Shown: positions 50,853 through 62,308, counted from the first letter of the stretch. The stretch: 64,000 nucleotides of DNA from Larimichthys crocea (GCF_000972845.2 NC_040021.1:6181291-6245290), one strand, 5' to 3'. A program made the numbers and translations. The notes: generated from the sequence alone by a model not told the origin.

Positions 50853-53800
50853 ATGCTGAACACGGACAGAGCTCCGCTGCTGTGGCTCCTCGCACAGGCC
50901 GCGCTCGTCTCGGCGGCCTGGTGTTTCACGGACATGGAGACGGGGCCTGGCGCAGGTGTATCCACGCAGCCCAACGGAGATCGCTTCAAAATCGAGGGAA
51001 GGGCGATAGTACCCGGGATAAAGACACAGGACTGGGTGTCCGCCGCTAGAGTCCTGGTGGAGGGTGAAGAGTACGTGGGCTTTTTGAGGTGAGACGCAGC
51101 CACCTGTCGGTTAGTGTCAGCGAGGCTAGGCGGCGTTAGCATGGGGAGCTAACGGCAGCCTGACGTGCTGTGTCCTGGTGAGCACCGGGCAACAACAGCA
51201 GCAGCTGCTGCTGCTGCTGCTTCTCTAACTAGTTCACAGCTTAATAACTGAGTTTGCCAGCTGAGACTGTTTCAGTATGACTAACTGTCACTTAGCTTTG
51301 ACGCTAATTTCATCATAAGCTCGACCAGGCCTTCCTGTAGCTTGTAACCAAAACAAACCAGACCCCCAGAGACCTGTGTGACCACCACTGATGTTTAAGT
51401 AGCAGAGCATTGAAACCAAAGGCTCCACACACACTGTGAATTAGTGTTATATAACTAGTTATTATTATTATATACTAGTTATTAGATTAGATATACTTTA
51501 TTCATCCCACCATGGGGAAATGTACTTGTTACAGCAGCAGAGGAAAATCTAATTTGTAAAGCCCAAAGTCACATAGTGCATCTGCCTCGGAGGGCTTTAC
51601 AATCTGTACAGGGAGTGACACCCTCTGTCCTTAGACCCTCGGTTCGAGTGAGGAAAAACTTGTCCTCAAAAAAACATTTTAACAGGGAAAAAATGTGGAA
51701 GAAACCTCAGGAAGAGCCACAGAGGAGGGATCCCTCTCCCAGGACGGACAGACGTGCAATGGATGTCACGTGTACAGGACAAATTAACACAAACATATTG
51801 TACAATTACAATAACTGACAAAATGACAATGAATCACAATGAATGATAAAAATGATTACAGTAACAGATATGGTAGTAATAATATATGTAGTGGACGTCG
51901 TGCAGGATCACAGCAGCAGCCACGATCCACGAGAACCTGCTGGACGACAGAGCACAGAAACTCCGGGGAAGTTTGGTTAGTAAAAGTGTAGCATACACTA
52001 CAGAATTAGAAAAAAAAGAGTATAAAAGGCAACAAAAAAAACCCACAATAAACAGACAGAAAGATCTATAACCTACACAATAAACACGAATAAGTACTGA
52101 GGATAAAAGTGGCATGATATATAAAAAGAGTATTGTAATGTAAAGTGACCATAGTGTGAGAAATATTGCAAAGAAAGTGACCATGATACAAATAATATTA
52201 TTGCAAGGGTAGTATATGGTATAAATGAAATAAAAAATAAAGAAAAGAATTGCAATGAGACATGATCAGGTGTTGTAAAGTCTGACAGCAGCAGGGATGA
52301 AGGACCTGCGATCCTCTCCTTCTTACACCGTGGGTGTAGCAGTCTGCAGCTGAAGGAGCTGCTGATCCCACAGTGTCATGTAGGAGGTGAGAGGTGTTGT
52401 CCATGATGGATGTCAGCTCAGCTAACATCATCCTCTCACCCACTTCCTCTATAGAGTCCAGAGGACAGTCCAGGACAGATCTCACTCTTCTAATAAGTCT
52501 GTTGAGCCTGCTCCTGTCCCTGAAATCTAAAATCTAACCACGGGCCGTGATTGGCACCCAGGCCGTACTTTGGACATCCCTGCTGTAGACACTAACCATA
52601 TGCAGTGTTATCCTAAAATGTGATCAGATCTTCATTCGAGTCCTAAAACTAGATTAAAAATGACCCAGTTAAACTATTTCCTTCCACTCTCCGGGGTCGG
52701 GTCGTGTCAGTTTAGCAGGGCTTTCCAGGCATCCCTCCCCCCCAGCAACGTATTCCAGTTCCTCCTTTGGGGATCCCGAGGCGCTCCCAGTCCAGATGGG
52801 CTATGTAGTCCCTCCAGCAGGTTCTGGGTCTGCCCTGGAATCCGTCTTGCCAAGGAAGCATCCTAATCTGATGTCCAAAAAAACCTCCGCTGGCTCCTTT
52901 CGACATTTTCTACTCCAAGCTCCGAGCTCCAAAGGCTGAGCCCGGTCAGCCTGCGGAGGAAGCTCATTTCGGCCGCTTGTATCCGCAATCTCATCTCTAT
53001 CTATTCACTACCCCAAAGCTCATGACCATAGGTGAGGGTTTGAATGTAAATGGACTATAGAATTGAGAAGTTTGTCTTCCAGCTCAGCTTCCTAAAATAA
53101 ATACTTATAAATTTATTTAGCAAATCTATTTAACATTAAAGTGTGGGGAAAAGCCTGTGAACCTCTGGGATCATGTGAGATAGTTCATTTTGAGGGTAAT
53201 TGGAGTCAGTATGTTGATCAATGGGGTTTTGAGTTTAGCTGACCCTGCCCTATTGAAAGAATATAAACCTGGGTCTTCTATCAAAGTCTGGTCTTTGCCA
53301 CGCAGGTTTGCGAAGTGTACCAACAAAAGATTACAAATCCATTTCTAAAGTGTTAAAGGGTTACAAAGAAATCCAGGGGCACCTGTAAGGATCTACAGGC
53401 CTCTCATGTTAATGTTTATTAGTGCACTGTCAGACAAACACTGGACTAGAGTGTTGTGTAGGAAAGGATAGAAAGGAGAAAGCTCAGGACCAGGGTGACT
53501 TGAAATCAATGACTTCAACTATGATTGTACCCGTAAATTCTACAAGACAACGTCAGGGTATCTGTTTGTGAACTGAAGCTCAACAAAAGGTTGATCATGC
53601 AGGAAAGTCCTGAGGAGAGCAGTTCATGCAAGGAAGCACACCAACATCAGAGATGAAGCAGTTTTGCAAGTCGATCATTCATGTTGGATTTTTGCTCAGT
53701 TAAAAGTAAAAGTTGTGTTATTTTAATCACATTCATGCAGCAACTTTCTTGCAACACACTGTAAATGTTCCACTACTTCATCGTGATTTTTAGGCGATGG

Positions 53801-54845
53801 TTGGATCCGTTTCCAGAGATTCAGCCAGTTGAACTGTTTCATTATGTATGACTAATGACTAATAACTCAACAAAGCCTCTTTAACCCTAACATTGTTGAC
53901 TGAATCCTTGTTACCTTCTCTTGTTACAGAACTGATGGAAGTTTTGCTGTGAATGATGTCCCCTCAGGATCCTACGTTATAGAAATTATCACCCCTAATT
54001 ATAGATTTGAACCAGTACGTGTTGATATCACATCCAAGGGCAAAATGAGGTGAGATCTTACCACAAGCAGGAGCAACAATAATGCAATCCTAATATATAT
54101 ATTCTTTAGCACTGAAGTAACTGTGTCATTTTACAGGGCGCGTCTTGTCAACTACATCAAGCCCTCAGAAGTCATTCGCCAGCCATATCCTCTTCAAATC
54201 AGGGCTAGTGGCCCTCAAAGCTACTTCATGAAGAGAGAAACCTGGGGCTGGACAGATTTCCTCATGAACCCAATGGTAAAGAAAATAGATGTTGCTGCAC
54301 TGAACATGCTTAATATATATGGTGTATTCCCTCGGGGGTAGAAAGATGTCCAACTCATCAAAAGAGTGTAGATTGAGGTCATGTGGAAATGGGGGGATGA
54401 TGGGATAAAAATAGTCCAAGTGCTTCTAGCTCTTTTTTTTTTTTTAATGATTTGTCTTTGTTGGTCCTGCAGGTTATGATGATGGTTCTGCCCCTGCTGA
54501 TCATTGTTCTACTGCCCAAGGTGGTCAACACCAATGACCCAGAGATGAGAAAGGTAAGAAATCACCTAATTTGTATGAATACGTCAAACTTATACCGTGT
54601 CCGCGTCTTATCTTGTGTGAGCACATCATAACTGTGAGAAATGTCCCCATGTGCCTTCAATCCTCCATCTCCAACTGTTTTTTTTAACTTCACAGGAAAT
54701 CGAGCAGTCCATGAACATGCTGAGCCCCAACCCTGAGCTTCCAGACGTCTCTGAGCTCGTGACCAAGTTCTTCTCCGGCTCCAAGGGCTCTAGTAAAGCA
54801 GGTGGCAGCAGCAAGGGCACAAGGCCAGCTGCCAAGAGGAGGTAG
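50853..54845 (+). CDS. emc7: ER membrane protein complex subunit 7 (EMC7), intact copy
   Basis: EMC7 is the lumenal beta-sandwich subunit, anchored by one membrane helix, of the EMC insertase, which places transmembrane segments into the ER membrane (family knowledge). Exons 50853-51088, 53930-54049, 54137-54275, 54473-54553 and 54696-54845, all GT-AG, sum to 726 bases, i.e. 241 residues and a stop; human EMC7 has 242. A signal peptide (residues about 1-25, [16 protein letters not shown]) precedes the DUF2012-type domain ([82 protein letters not shown]). A hydrophobic helix follows ([17 protein letters not shown]), then a Ser/Gly/Lys-rich tail ending AAKRR. The ATG chosen sits just before the signal peptide. 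Two defective versions of the same locus lie upstream at 37,967 and 43,313. Confidence 0.95.
51484..52520 (-). mobile_element. LINE 3' part in emc7 intron 1, cleanest copy
   Basis: Minus-strand frame reads [33 protein letters not shown] and, after shifts, LLHPCC, matching the C-terminal end of a fish non-LTR retrotransposon ORF. It ends at attagatatactttattcat, the element's 3' tail. It is 5' truncated and interrupted by a nested repeat at 51,547-51,983. Confidence 0.75.
51547..51983. repeat. Nested percomorph repeat in the LINE fragment
   Basis: Contains gagggctttacaatctgtac, accctctgtccttagaccct, cggttcgagtgaggaaaaac, gaagaaacctcaggaagagc and gagggatccctctcccagga in the order of a common percomorph interspersed repeat. 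It is flanked by short A-rich matching ends. Absent from section A, present in B. Confidence 0.65.
52684..53045 (-). mobile_element. Second LINE 3' fragment in emc7 intron 1, section C
   Basis: The minus strand encodes [26 protein letters not shown] and a Gly-rich end, matching the C-terminus of a fish LINE polyprotein. The plus strand holds ggaagctcatttcggccgct, tgtatccgcaatctcatctc and gctcatgaccataggtgagg, typical of the element's complementary strand. Confidence 0.75.
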
Positions 54846-55570
54846 TACTGTACGCATGTGCTCAGTCTGCCTAATGAAGCTTGAGTTACGCCATTGGAAG
54901 CGATTTTTAAGCCTTTTTTTTTTTTTCCTCTGGGTCTGTTGTACAGTTTTCTTTATTGATGGATGTTTTGAGCACATCTTGATTTCTAATATGCTGTTGG
55001 AAACTGAGAAAAAAAAAAGATTTTTTTTTTTCATACTGCACTGATAGAAATTTCTTAAACCCTTCATTTGCTCTATACTTTCTACATGCAACTCTACTAT
55101 TCATCATCTCTCCTGTGCTAACCCTCCCTTGTGCATTTTTCCACTGCTGCTAGTCCCACTACCCGAAAGAGAACATATATACAGAGAGTTTCTTGTGTTT
55201 GTTTGTTTTTTTCCAATTTCAGTAATACGACTGTGAATGAAGATTAATTGAATTTTAAGACTGATAAATTCTTATTTAAAATCCTAGATAAATAAATTGC
55301 AATGGTATATAACAACCTTATGTTTTTTTGTTTTTAATTTCAGACCATCTAATTTGTTTTTGAGAGTGAACACATGGCCTTCTCATTTTTTGAACTATTA
55401 CGCAGCGTAGTGTACAGCCAGAATTCACATACTGTACGTTACGTGCTATAAGATGTATAAATTAAAATGGTTATCAATGGCATGTTCAAAGTGTGAAAGA
55501 GCTGTGTGGTTGCTTTCAAGATCTCTAGAGTGTAACTGGCTTTACTTTTAATAAAGCGGACTGTAAAGTC
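54846..55570 (+). other. emc7: emc7 3' UTR with two polyadenylation signals
   Basis: AATAAA occurs at 55,291-55,296 and at 55,550-55,555. T-rich and A-rich runs lie at about 54,916 and 55,010. Either signal could end the transcript; the second is followed by a short GT-rich stretch. Confidence 0.6.
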
Positions 55571-55909
55571 CATATTAAAGTCCTGATAAAATGTGTCTGT
55601 GATAAATATCCTAAGTTCTTGATAAGTCGATCACCGTTGTTGATAGGATGGATACAATGCTGGATTATAAGTGAATCAAATTTGACAAAATAATCCCAGC
55701 TCAGCGTCCGGTTTCAAATTTTTCCCAGAGCTTTCCATTGTATCACATGGTCTTTATCATCTAATATGTGTGTTACTGAGCTCACAAGTCAACAGATTAA
55801 TCTCCGAGACAAGTGAGTAAACTCCCATCTGATGATGAAGACTCTGTAATGCAGCTGAAATGTCTGGTAAATTGCCATTAAGTTTGGGATTTTTTGCTGT
55901 TTCAAAGGT

Positions 55910-56001
55910 GATGCAGGATTCGAACCGGGGCCCACTGCAGCGAGGACTATAGCCTCCACACACGGGGCGGCTGCTTAACCTACTACGCTACCAACCGCCC
56001 C
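55910..56001 (-). mobile_element. tRNA-derived SINE head, minus strand
   Basis: On the minus strand it reads ggggcggttggtagcgtagt to ggttcgaatcctgcatc, with an A-box-like and an exact B-box-like promoter (GGTTCGAATCC). This is the layout of a percomorph tRNA-derived SINE. It cannot fold as a functional tRNA along its whole length. Confidence 0.65.
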
Positions 56002-56040
56002 ATTTAAAAGAGGTTTTAAGGGTTAAGAAATCACATGTTG

Positions 56041-56180
56041 GGCCCCCAGTTAGCTCACCTGGTAGAGCGTGAACTCCCAGTGTACAAAGGCTGGGTCCTT
56101 GCTGCGGTGGTCCAGTGTTCGGTTCCAACCTGTGGCCCTTTGCTGCATGTAATCCCCCCCCCCCTCTCTCTCCTTACCTT
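56041..56180 (+). mobile_element. tRNA-derived SINE, plus strand
   Basis: Starts ggcccccagttagctcacct, with A-box-like tagctcacctggtagagcg, tgtacaaaggctgggtcctt, and B-box-like ggttccaacc. Then comes tgtggccctttgctgcatgt and a pyrimidine tail. This is a widespread percomorph SINE. It faces the previous SINE head to head, about 40 bases away. Confidence 0.7.
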
Positions 56181-57779
56181 CTTGTAACTATCAGATAGTG
56201 TTCAAAAATTATCTTTAAAAAACACTGTTTCACTTCTTTAGGCCTCTAAAAAAGAATCCAACAATTACTTTTTGCTGTGTTTAAACAGGTATCATGCCTG
56301 TCAAGTTGAACACAGCATAACTATACACTATACCTCATTGGACTGAATTTAAGAGACCTGTGTCAGGCAAACTGAGGCCCTAACCTATAGGAAGTTAAGG
56401 AATGAGGCTAGTAATATCTTCAGGTTTCTTATGGTCCTTTTTAAGCTCAGTAATTTACTAGACACCAGGAAACTAGCTTTATGCAAATCCTACTCAAACA
56501 TGAGAAAACCATTGAGGACTGTTTTCAGCCGTGCGCTGGTGAATACTCCCAGCAGCAGGAGAGTGTATGTGGGATTGACACAAAAACTACTGCACCCATG
56601 TTTATTGTGAATAAAGGAACATGTCAGCTAGTGCAACAGTGTTGTTTATTTTTGAGTTTTTGGACAACAATGGAGGCTTATGACACAGAGGAGTACACTA
56701 TATCAAACTTTGGCTACACAGGCGATTGTTGTTAGTAAGATCAGTTCACTGTTGGTTTTGGTCTTTTCATGTTTTGTTGGTTTCAAAGAAAAATATAGAT
56801 TATCACTAACAATTAAAGGTCCAGTGTGTAAGATATAGGCATAAACTCAACTGTGGTTCTACTTAGGGCCTTTTGTGTTTTTTGCATGTAGCCAACGTAT
56901 TTACTTCCACATGCTAGGGAGGAGGAGGTGAAGCGAGGGGGTTGCAATCAGCAACTAGATACGACTAAATCCTACACACTGCCCCTTTAATAATGTGTAC
57001 TGTTGGAAAGTCTGTTCTGCTCCTTAACAACAGTCGCCCTTTTTGTACACATCATCCATGGCACGTTAGTTTTATGACTCAACTGTTGGAGCGGGTAAGG
57101 ATTTGTCATTTCTAAAAAAAAGAATTTACAAGTACAAACCACATCAGATCAGATTCAACACGTCTGATGCTGAAAATGTTCATGCTTTAAATGAGCATAA
57201 TTCTGCTCTTTGAGTTTGTATTTGGCTGTTCTTATCAGTAAACACAGACTCGCTTTCACAGAACTGCACAGACGCACAAAGAGCACAGATTCACTCACGA
57301 AGCACTTTTGCCTTTGAGCGGAACAAAAGGCACAGAGTTTTGGGAGAGAGATAACATTTGACATTTACATCATTAAAATACGTAAAAGTGCAATAATTTA
57401 CAACAGCATCACTCGTCAGAGAGAAGTTGCTTCAAATATCATGTGTAATATGAATATTGACAGGAGTGTATAATCCATAGACAATCTCATATATCTTGTT
57501 ACAACTGTGAAGCTAATGCGGCTGTAAATGCATGATAATTTACAGATTAGCCCTTGAAACACAAGATCAAACATCGATTGCAAGAGCCATGACAGAAAAC
57601 AAAAGATAACATTCACTTAAACACTGATGTACACTAAGCAATTTACATTTACAATTGGTGAGGTGTAAAATCAGTGAAATATGTTCTTTATACTATAAAT
57701 TACTTGAAATGAGTAATGTGTAAGCCTACAATATTCCCTTTATATACAGTGCAAGTGAGCAGTAGAATAAAGAAGGATT
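56181..57779. other. emc7-chrm5 intergenic DNA, nothing recognised
   Basis: No exons or named repeats. Around 56,815-57,000 a segment starting aaaggtccagtgtgtaagat and ending cctacacactgcccctttaa looks like a MITE, with near-complementary ends (aaaggtccagtgtgta and tacacactgcccctttaa). Confidence 0.45.
56812..57000. mobile_element. MITE-like element with complementary ends
   Basis: Left end ttaaaggtccagtgtgtaag and right end cctacacactgcccctttaa are inverted repeats with few mismatches, and the interior is non-coding. This is a common fish MITE type by memory. A noisier copy in section B is at about 49,077-49,245. Confidence 0.65.
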
Positions 57780-57784
57780 ATATG

Positions 57785-58165
57785 AGCTTTAAAGGACAGG
57801 TTCAGAGATTTTACTCACTGTGTGTACATTAAGGTATGTTGTTACTAGTCCCTTTTTATAAAGTGATTCCTTCACACTGTAACTCCACTGTAAGAGATCA
57901 GGAACAAAATCCACACTCCTCATTACTGTACTTTAAAAAATCAATTTGAGGCTTCAGCAGAGTTCAAATGAACACAGGTTAGCACTGTCTGCGTGGGTTC
58001 TCTCCAGGTACTCTGGCGTCCTCCCACAGTCCAAAGACATGCACTTAACAGGTGACTCTAAATTGCCCGTAGGTGCGTATGTGAGTGTGTACCCCACTTC
58101 TCCAACTGTGTCCAACTGGGATAAGCAGCCACAATGAGAATAAGTGGTTACAGAGGGATGAAATG
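57785..58165. repeat. Two abutting fish interspersed repeats
   Basis: 57,785-57,980 (ggacaggttcagagatttta … cattactgtactttaaaaa) is a fish-type dispersed repeat. 57,985-58,165 contains gcgtgggttctctccaggta, ctcccacagtccaaagacat, ggtgactctaaattgcccgt and gtggttacagaggg, a very widespread fish repeat, here shortened in the middle. Confidence 0.6.
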
Positions 58166-59205
58166 TATGAGATAATTCAACATGATGGTATGACTGGGAT
58201 GAGCGTTCATGCACATCTTAAGATATTCTTGAAGGATGTAATTGATTATCTGTCATCAGTGTTAAATATATAGATTCCCTATACAGTCCAGCCTCATTAT
58301 AACAACTTCAGAATGTAAAGCTTCATGAAGAGTGTTATATAAACTAGAAACACAGTAAAGGGAATGTTATAGTACTGATAATTGGCTCAAAGAACACAGT
58401 TATATAAACAGCATTCACTCCCCTTGTGATTCATTAAGATCACTTTGTAGAGATCTGTTCTCACTTTGACATTCAAGGATATATTTCTATTGATGTGGAG
58501 TGTCAAAGAAAACACAAAGAAATCCATTTAGATTCAACTTCCAAGGGCAGTGAGGACTTTTTCAAAAGCGCTGCATTCTGTGTAAAGTTATTGGCAATGA
58601 AGCAGCTTGAAGCCTTCAACAAAATCAAACTGGACTGAATTAAATATAAACACGTACATTAATAGCAACGATAAAGAACTGCAGTAATGGGGAAAATAGA
58701 ACATGATTTGATAAAGGGATGTGGACATCCCCATCCACTGTACTTGTACTGTGTATTGAATGTGTATATATGTTATTCTTCTGCTTTACGTGTCATAATT
58801 TGACACTTATTGTACTGTCAGATATGTTTTTTTTCCACATTAAATTACATATACTCCTTTTCCATTATTTAATCAGAATCCAAAGATGTTTTTCAGAAGA
58901 CGTCACCCACGTCATTTTCTGTGTACGTGTGGTGGAAGCTTCGAGTTTTCACATCACACTTGTGAAAGCTGCATGTTGGACCACGATTGGCTCCTAAACT
59001 AGTTGTAAAATCCTGTTAAGTAAACAGCCCTGTGGAGTCTGCACATACATCATTCTGCACGGTGAACGCCAACAGCTAAGTGAAGTATAAGTCAACAACA
59101 CATTTCTTAATGGCATGGGATCATAAGAAGTATTTCTGCACCCTAGATTGTATTCCCCATCTCACTTTACCACCACTATGGAGAGGAGGATATTAACATG
59201 TGAGT
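58166..59205. other. Non-genic stretch, nothing recognised
   Basis: No exon, SINE or LINE piece recognised. Confidence 0.4.
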
Positions 59206-59515
59206 ATTGTATTAAAAGAGTGCTCCACTGACTTAGCATTGCATACCTGTAACATTGTTGGAGGAGATTTGGGTGCGTTAAGCAGAAATGAGGAGCGTGC
59301 TACAGAGGGTCTTGTAAACTCACTTATTTCTAACTCCACACCTCCAGATTTCTCGGTCTTTAGACCCAACCAACACTGACTCAAGTGACATCGCTTGAGT
59401 CACTTCATCAGCTCTCTCTGGAGCCACAAAAGGTTTCATACAACTTTGTTCATATGCAGTAATAATCCTGTAAACAGACTTGTAAAATCAGTGGAGTCCC
59501 CCTTTAAGACTTTTA
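59206..59515. repeat. Dispersed repeat downstream of chrm5
   Basis: Runs from attaaaagagtgctccactg to cagtggagtcccccttta, whose ends are roughly complementary (agtgctccactga and cagtggagtccccc). It has an interior with tctctctggagccacaaaag. It resembles a fish MITE and is non-coding. Confidence 0.5.
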
Positions 59516-59778
59516 AATTGAAATAACCTGAACCCATCCTTTAACTTTTAACTTTTATACAAGTGTGTGGTCATGAGGTTCCTTCTCTGCAATAATCTAG
59601 AATGGCAGTTCATGTGCTGCATCAGGCTCAGCTCATTTTCCACCAACTTTTTGTACTGTAACACAAAAATCACATGCAGCACTTCATGCTGAAGATGACC
59701 ACTGACTACTGTTTATATATCAAGAAGATCCACGTGTGAGCAAAAGCAGCAAGTCTGCTCTAATGCTGCAGAGCCACA

Positions 59779-61314
59779 TCAAGTCATTTTATTGTTGACA
59801 TTTTGGTTTTGCCCACACCAGTACAGCTTGTCCTCGCCTCTCCGCCTCCTCCTCCACTGGCAGAGCAGGAGCATGCGGAAGGTCTTCTGAAAGGTCTTGT
59901 TGCACAGGGCGTAGCACATGGGGTTGATGGTGCTGTTGACGTAGCACAGCCAGTAGCCCAGGTGCCACAGGGACGTGGGGATGCACTCGGCACAGAAAGT
60001 GGAGATGAGCACCATGATGTTATACGGCGTCCATGTGAGGATAAAGGCCAGGAGGATGGCGCTGAGAGTCTGGGCTGCCTTCTTCTCCTTCACCAGCACG
60101 TTCCTCTTCCTCTTGGTGATCTGGTTCTTCAGGACAGGGTCCATGGGTTTGGAGGTGGTGGAGGAGGAAGGTGAGGCGTTTTTGGTCGGCTGCTCTGCTT
60201 CAGGCAGGCAGGGTGTTGCAATTTTAGGATTGCCGTTTTTGCCCTTTGAGCCAGGTTTGAACTTATAAGAGATGTGCTTTTTACTGTTCTTCTGAGGAGG
60301 AGTGGAAAAATACTGATCTTCTACGTAATCAGTCACCTGCCCGTTCTTATTACTTTGTCCACTACCTTGCTCTTTGAACGATCCTTCTGGGGTATCTATT
60401 GAAACATGATGCTCTTCCTCTTCAGATGAAGTGTAGCTGTTGAAGGAAGTGATCTGATCTGCTTTCACCCATGCGTCATCTGATCTCGTGGTAGTTTTAG
60501 TGGCATTACTTTGGTTCGATGAGGACCAGGAGGCCTGACTCCGGTCTCTCCTCTCTCTGGTGAAGTGAAAGCAAGAATGAATGATAGTTTTCTGCGGTTT
60601 AGTCCCCTCTAGAACATTTTCTGTTGCGAGTCCTTGCAGCTCTGCCAGATCTTTGGTCCGTTTCTGCGTCTCCTTGTAGATCCTACAGTAAAGGATTGTC
60701 ATAACAGAGACAGGAATATAGAAAGCAGCGATGGCTGTCCCAAATGTGATCACAGGCTGTGTTAAAAACTGGATCTGGCACTGGTCGGGAGGCACTTTTC
60801 GCTCCCCTACAAAGTACTGCCAGCACAAAATAGGTGGCGCCCAGAGGACGAAAGACACCAGCCATGCAAAGCCTATCATGATGGCAGCTCTCTTTGGAGT
60901 CCTTTTTGCCCTGTACGTCAGCGGCCTTGTGATGGAGAAGTATCTGTCAAAGCTGATGACAAGTAAGTTCATAACTGAAGCATTGCTGGCCACATAATCC
61001 ACTGCTAGCCAGAGATCACATGCAAGGTTTCCCAAGGACCAGTAGCCCATCAGGATGTACGTGGTGTACAAGTTCATGGACAACACTCCTATGATGAGAT
61101 CAGCGAATGCCAAACTCAGTAGATAGTAGTTGTTTACAGTCTTCAGCTGGCTGTTGACTTTGAAGGACAGCAACACCAGCACATTACCAACAACAGTTAT
61201 CAAGCTGACAATAGCTGACACTGTTGCGATGGTTATAGCCTCCCAAAGGCTGTGAGGAGCAGCCTGGACGTGTGATGTGTTGGCGAAAGTGCTGTTTGGA
61301 GGATCAACACCCAT
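59779..61314 (-). CDS. chrm5: Muscarinic acetylcholine receptor M5, single coding exon
   Basis: Class A GPCR for acetylcholine, coupling through Gq/11 to phospholipase C (family knowledge for M1/M3/M5). 511 residues, intact; mammalian M5 has about 532, the difference lying in the third intracellular loop. N-glycosylation sites N7 and N12; TM1 N44; TM2 D72; disulfide pair C99-C179; ligand Asp at D106 in TM3; DRY at 123-125; TM5 near 187-210 ([20 protein letters not shown]); long Ser/Thr/Lys-rich loop 3 (about 215-405); TM6 with TWTPYN (427-432); TM7 with NPMCY (464-468). Assignment to M5 rests on the loop-3 edges, [20 protein letters not shown], and the C-terminal EDKLYW, which is typical of M5. 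Lies tail to tail with emc7 and head to head with aven, as in human 15q14. Fish may keep two M5 paralogues; which one this is cannot be told here. Confidence 0.95.
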   Translation of the reverse strand: MGVDPPNSTFANTSHVQAAPHSLWEAITIATVSAIVSLITVVGNVLVLLSFKVNSQLKTVNNYYLLSLAFADLIIGVLSMNLYTTYILMGYWSLGNLACDLWLAVDYVASNASVMNLLVISFDRYFSITRPLTYRAKRTPKRAAIMIGFAWLVSFVLWAPPILCWQYFVGERKVPPDQCQIQFLTQPVITFGTAIAAFYIPVSVMTILYCRIYKETQKRTKDLAELQGLATENVLEGTKPQKTIIHSCFHFTRERRDRSQASWSSSNQSNATKTTTRSDDAWVKADQITSFNSYTSSEEEEHHVSIDTPEGSFKEQGSGQSNKNGQVTDYVEDQYFSTPPQKNSKKHISYKFKPGSKGKNGNPKIATPCLPEAEQPTKNASPSSSTTSKPMDPVLKNQITKRKRNVLVKEKKAAQTLSAILLAFILTWTPYNIMVLISTFCAECIPTSLWHLGYWLCYVNSTINPMCYALCNKTFQKTFRMLLLCQWRRRRRGEDKLYWCGQNQNVNNKMT

Positions 61315-61389
61315 GGTGCCGTGTTATCTGTGTTACCGCTGACAGGTCAGAGAAAGGTGCTCTTTTTATGGCTCCATTTCAGAGTTTTC
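61315..61389 (-). other. chrm5: chrm5 5' UTR and 3' splice site
   Basis: On the minus strand tttttctttttatttcag precedes position 61,389, a strong acceptor. The coding exon therefore starts with about 75 bases of 5' UTR, and an upstream non-coding exon must lie further right, as is usual for muscarinic receptor genes. That exon was not located. Confidence 0.7.
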
Positions 61390-61499
61390 CTGAAATAAAA
61401 AGAAAAACACGAATGAGACACAATTGCACATAATTATTATTATTTAAGCGTTAATAGTTAATAATGTAGATGACTGTAGATATATCTTGTTATTCTATA

Positions 61500-61770
61500 G
61501 ATAAGATAAGATAAGATATTCATCCCACACTGGGGAAATTCACTTGTTATGGCAGCTTGTATACATAGGGTGCATTAGATAAGATAAGAAAAAAACAGAA
61601 TATACAGAAACATAGAATATACTAAAAATAAAAATAAAACTTACCACTATGCATACTTTAAGTATATGAATAAATTGTGATGGTTATAGCATAATATATA
61701 TATATATACATACATACATACACACACACACCACCACACACACACACACACCCCCCACACACACAACACC
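61500..61770 (-). repeat. LINE tail plus AT/CA microsatellites
   Basis: 61,500-61,640 has (GATAA)n, atattcatcccacactgggg and aaattcacttgttatggcag, the reverse of the same LINE 3' end seen in emc7 intron 1. 61,694-61,768 is a compound (AT)n, (CATA)n, (CA)n run with C interruptions. Confidence 0.7.
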
Positions 61771-61973
61771 ATTATATAGAAAAAATCAAATTTGCAGTTA
61801 ACAATAATATATTCATATACTTAAAGTGTGATAGTGTAAGTTTTTATTTTATTTGCTATTTTTTATATTCATGTTTTTTCTGTTAATCTGTATTTTTCTT
61901 ATCTTATATGTCATATTGTTTGAACTGTTTCTAATAAAATAATTTGCTTTAAAAGTTGGAATTAAATTATGAA

Positions 61974-62141
61974 ACGTTAAATTAATTACTTTTAAAAAAA
62001 TGTATTTATTATTATTTTTTACGTTTGAATTAATTAACTTTTTTAAAAATGTATCTATTTTTTTTTACGTTAAATAATTACTTTTTTAAAAATGTATTTT
62101 TTATTATTTTTACGTTAAATTAATTACTTTTTAAAAAATGT

Positions 62142-62173
<32 letters not shown>

Positions 62174-62241
62174 GTTAAATTAATTACTTTTTCAAAATGT
62201 TTGTATTTATTTATTTTTCTTACGTTAAATTATTATTACTG
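61974..62241. repeat. A+T-rich tandem minisatellite, 45-60 bp units
   Basis: Units begin acgttaaattaattac and continue through ttttaaaaaatgtatttatt. Starts are at 61,974, 62,021, 62,067, 62,112, 62,172 and 62,222, giving spacings 47, 46, 45, 60, 50. The fourth unit is extended by a (TTTA)n run. The array ends about 12 bases before the promoter-like elements of aven. Confidence 0.9.
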
Positions 62242-62252
62242 TATTTGTATTT

Positions 62253-62308
62253 ACTTCCGCCCACAGATGAGCGTAACAGACTCGGAACCATCAAGCGCGC
62301 CATTTTGT
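62253..62308 (+). promoter_or_regulatory. aven: aven promoter elements (ETS and YY1/E2F-like)
   Basis: acttccg at 62,253-62,259 is a reverse ETS motif. gcgcgccattttg at about 62,296-62,308 combines an E2F-like GCGCGCC with a YY1-like GCCATTTTG. No TATA box. This is the layout of a housekeeping promoter 90-140 bases before the proposed ATG. Motif matches only. Confidence 0.4.

Noticed and set aside
37967..54845. True tandem triplication of emc7
   Set aside because: Two copies are incomplete or broken by small indels, breaks fall at 10-N joins, and each section restarts in the sequence of the previous one; unmerged contigs explain this more simply. Kept as a finding to test.
55910..56180. Functional tRNA genes
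   Set aside because: Only the promoter boxes and part of the arms are tRNA-like; the sequences continue into SINE bodies and do not make a complete cloverleaf.
59784..60268. Several open frames overlapping chrm5 on both strands
   Set aside because: Shadow frames of the chrm5 coding exon; the 511-residue receptor frame accounts for the sequence.
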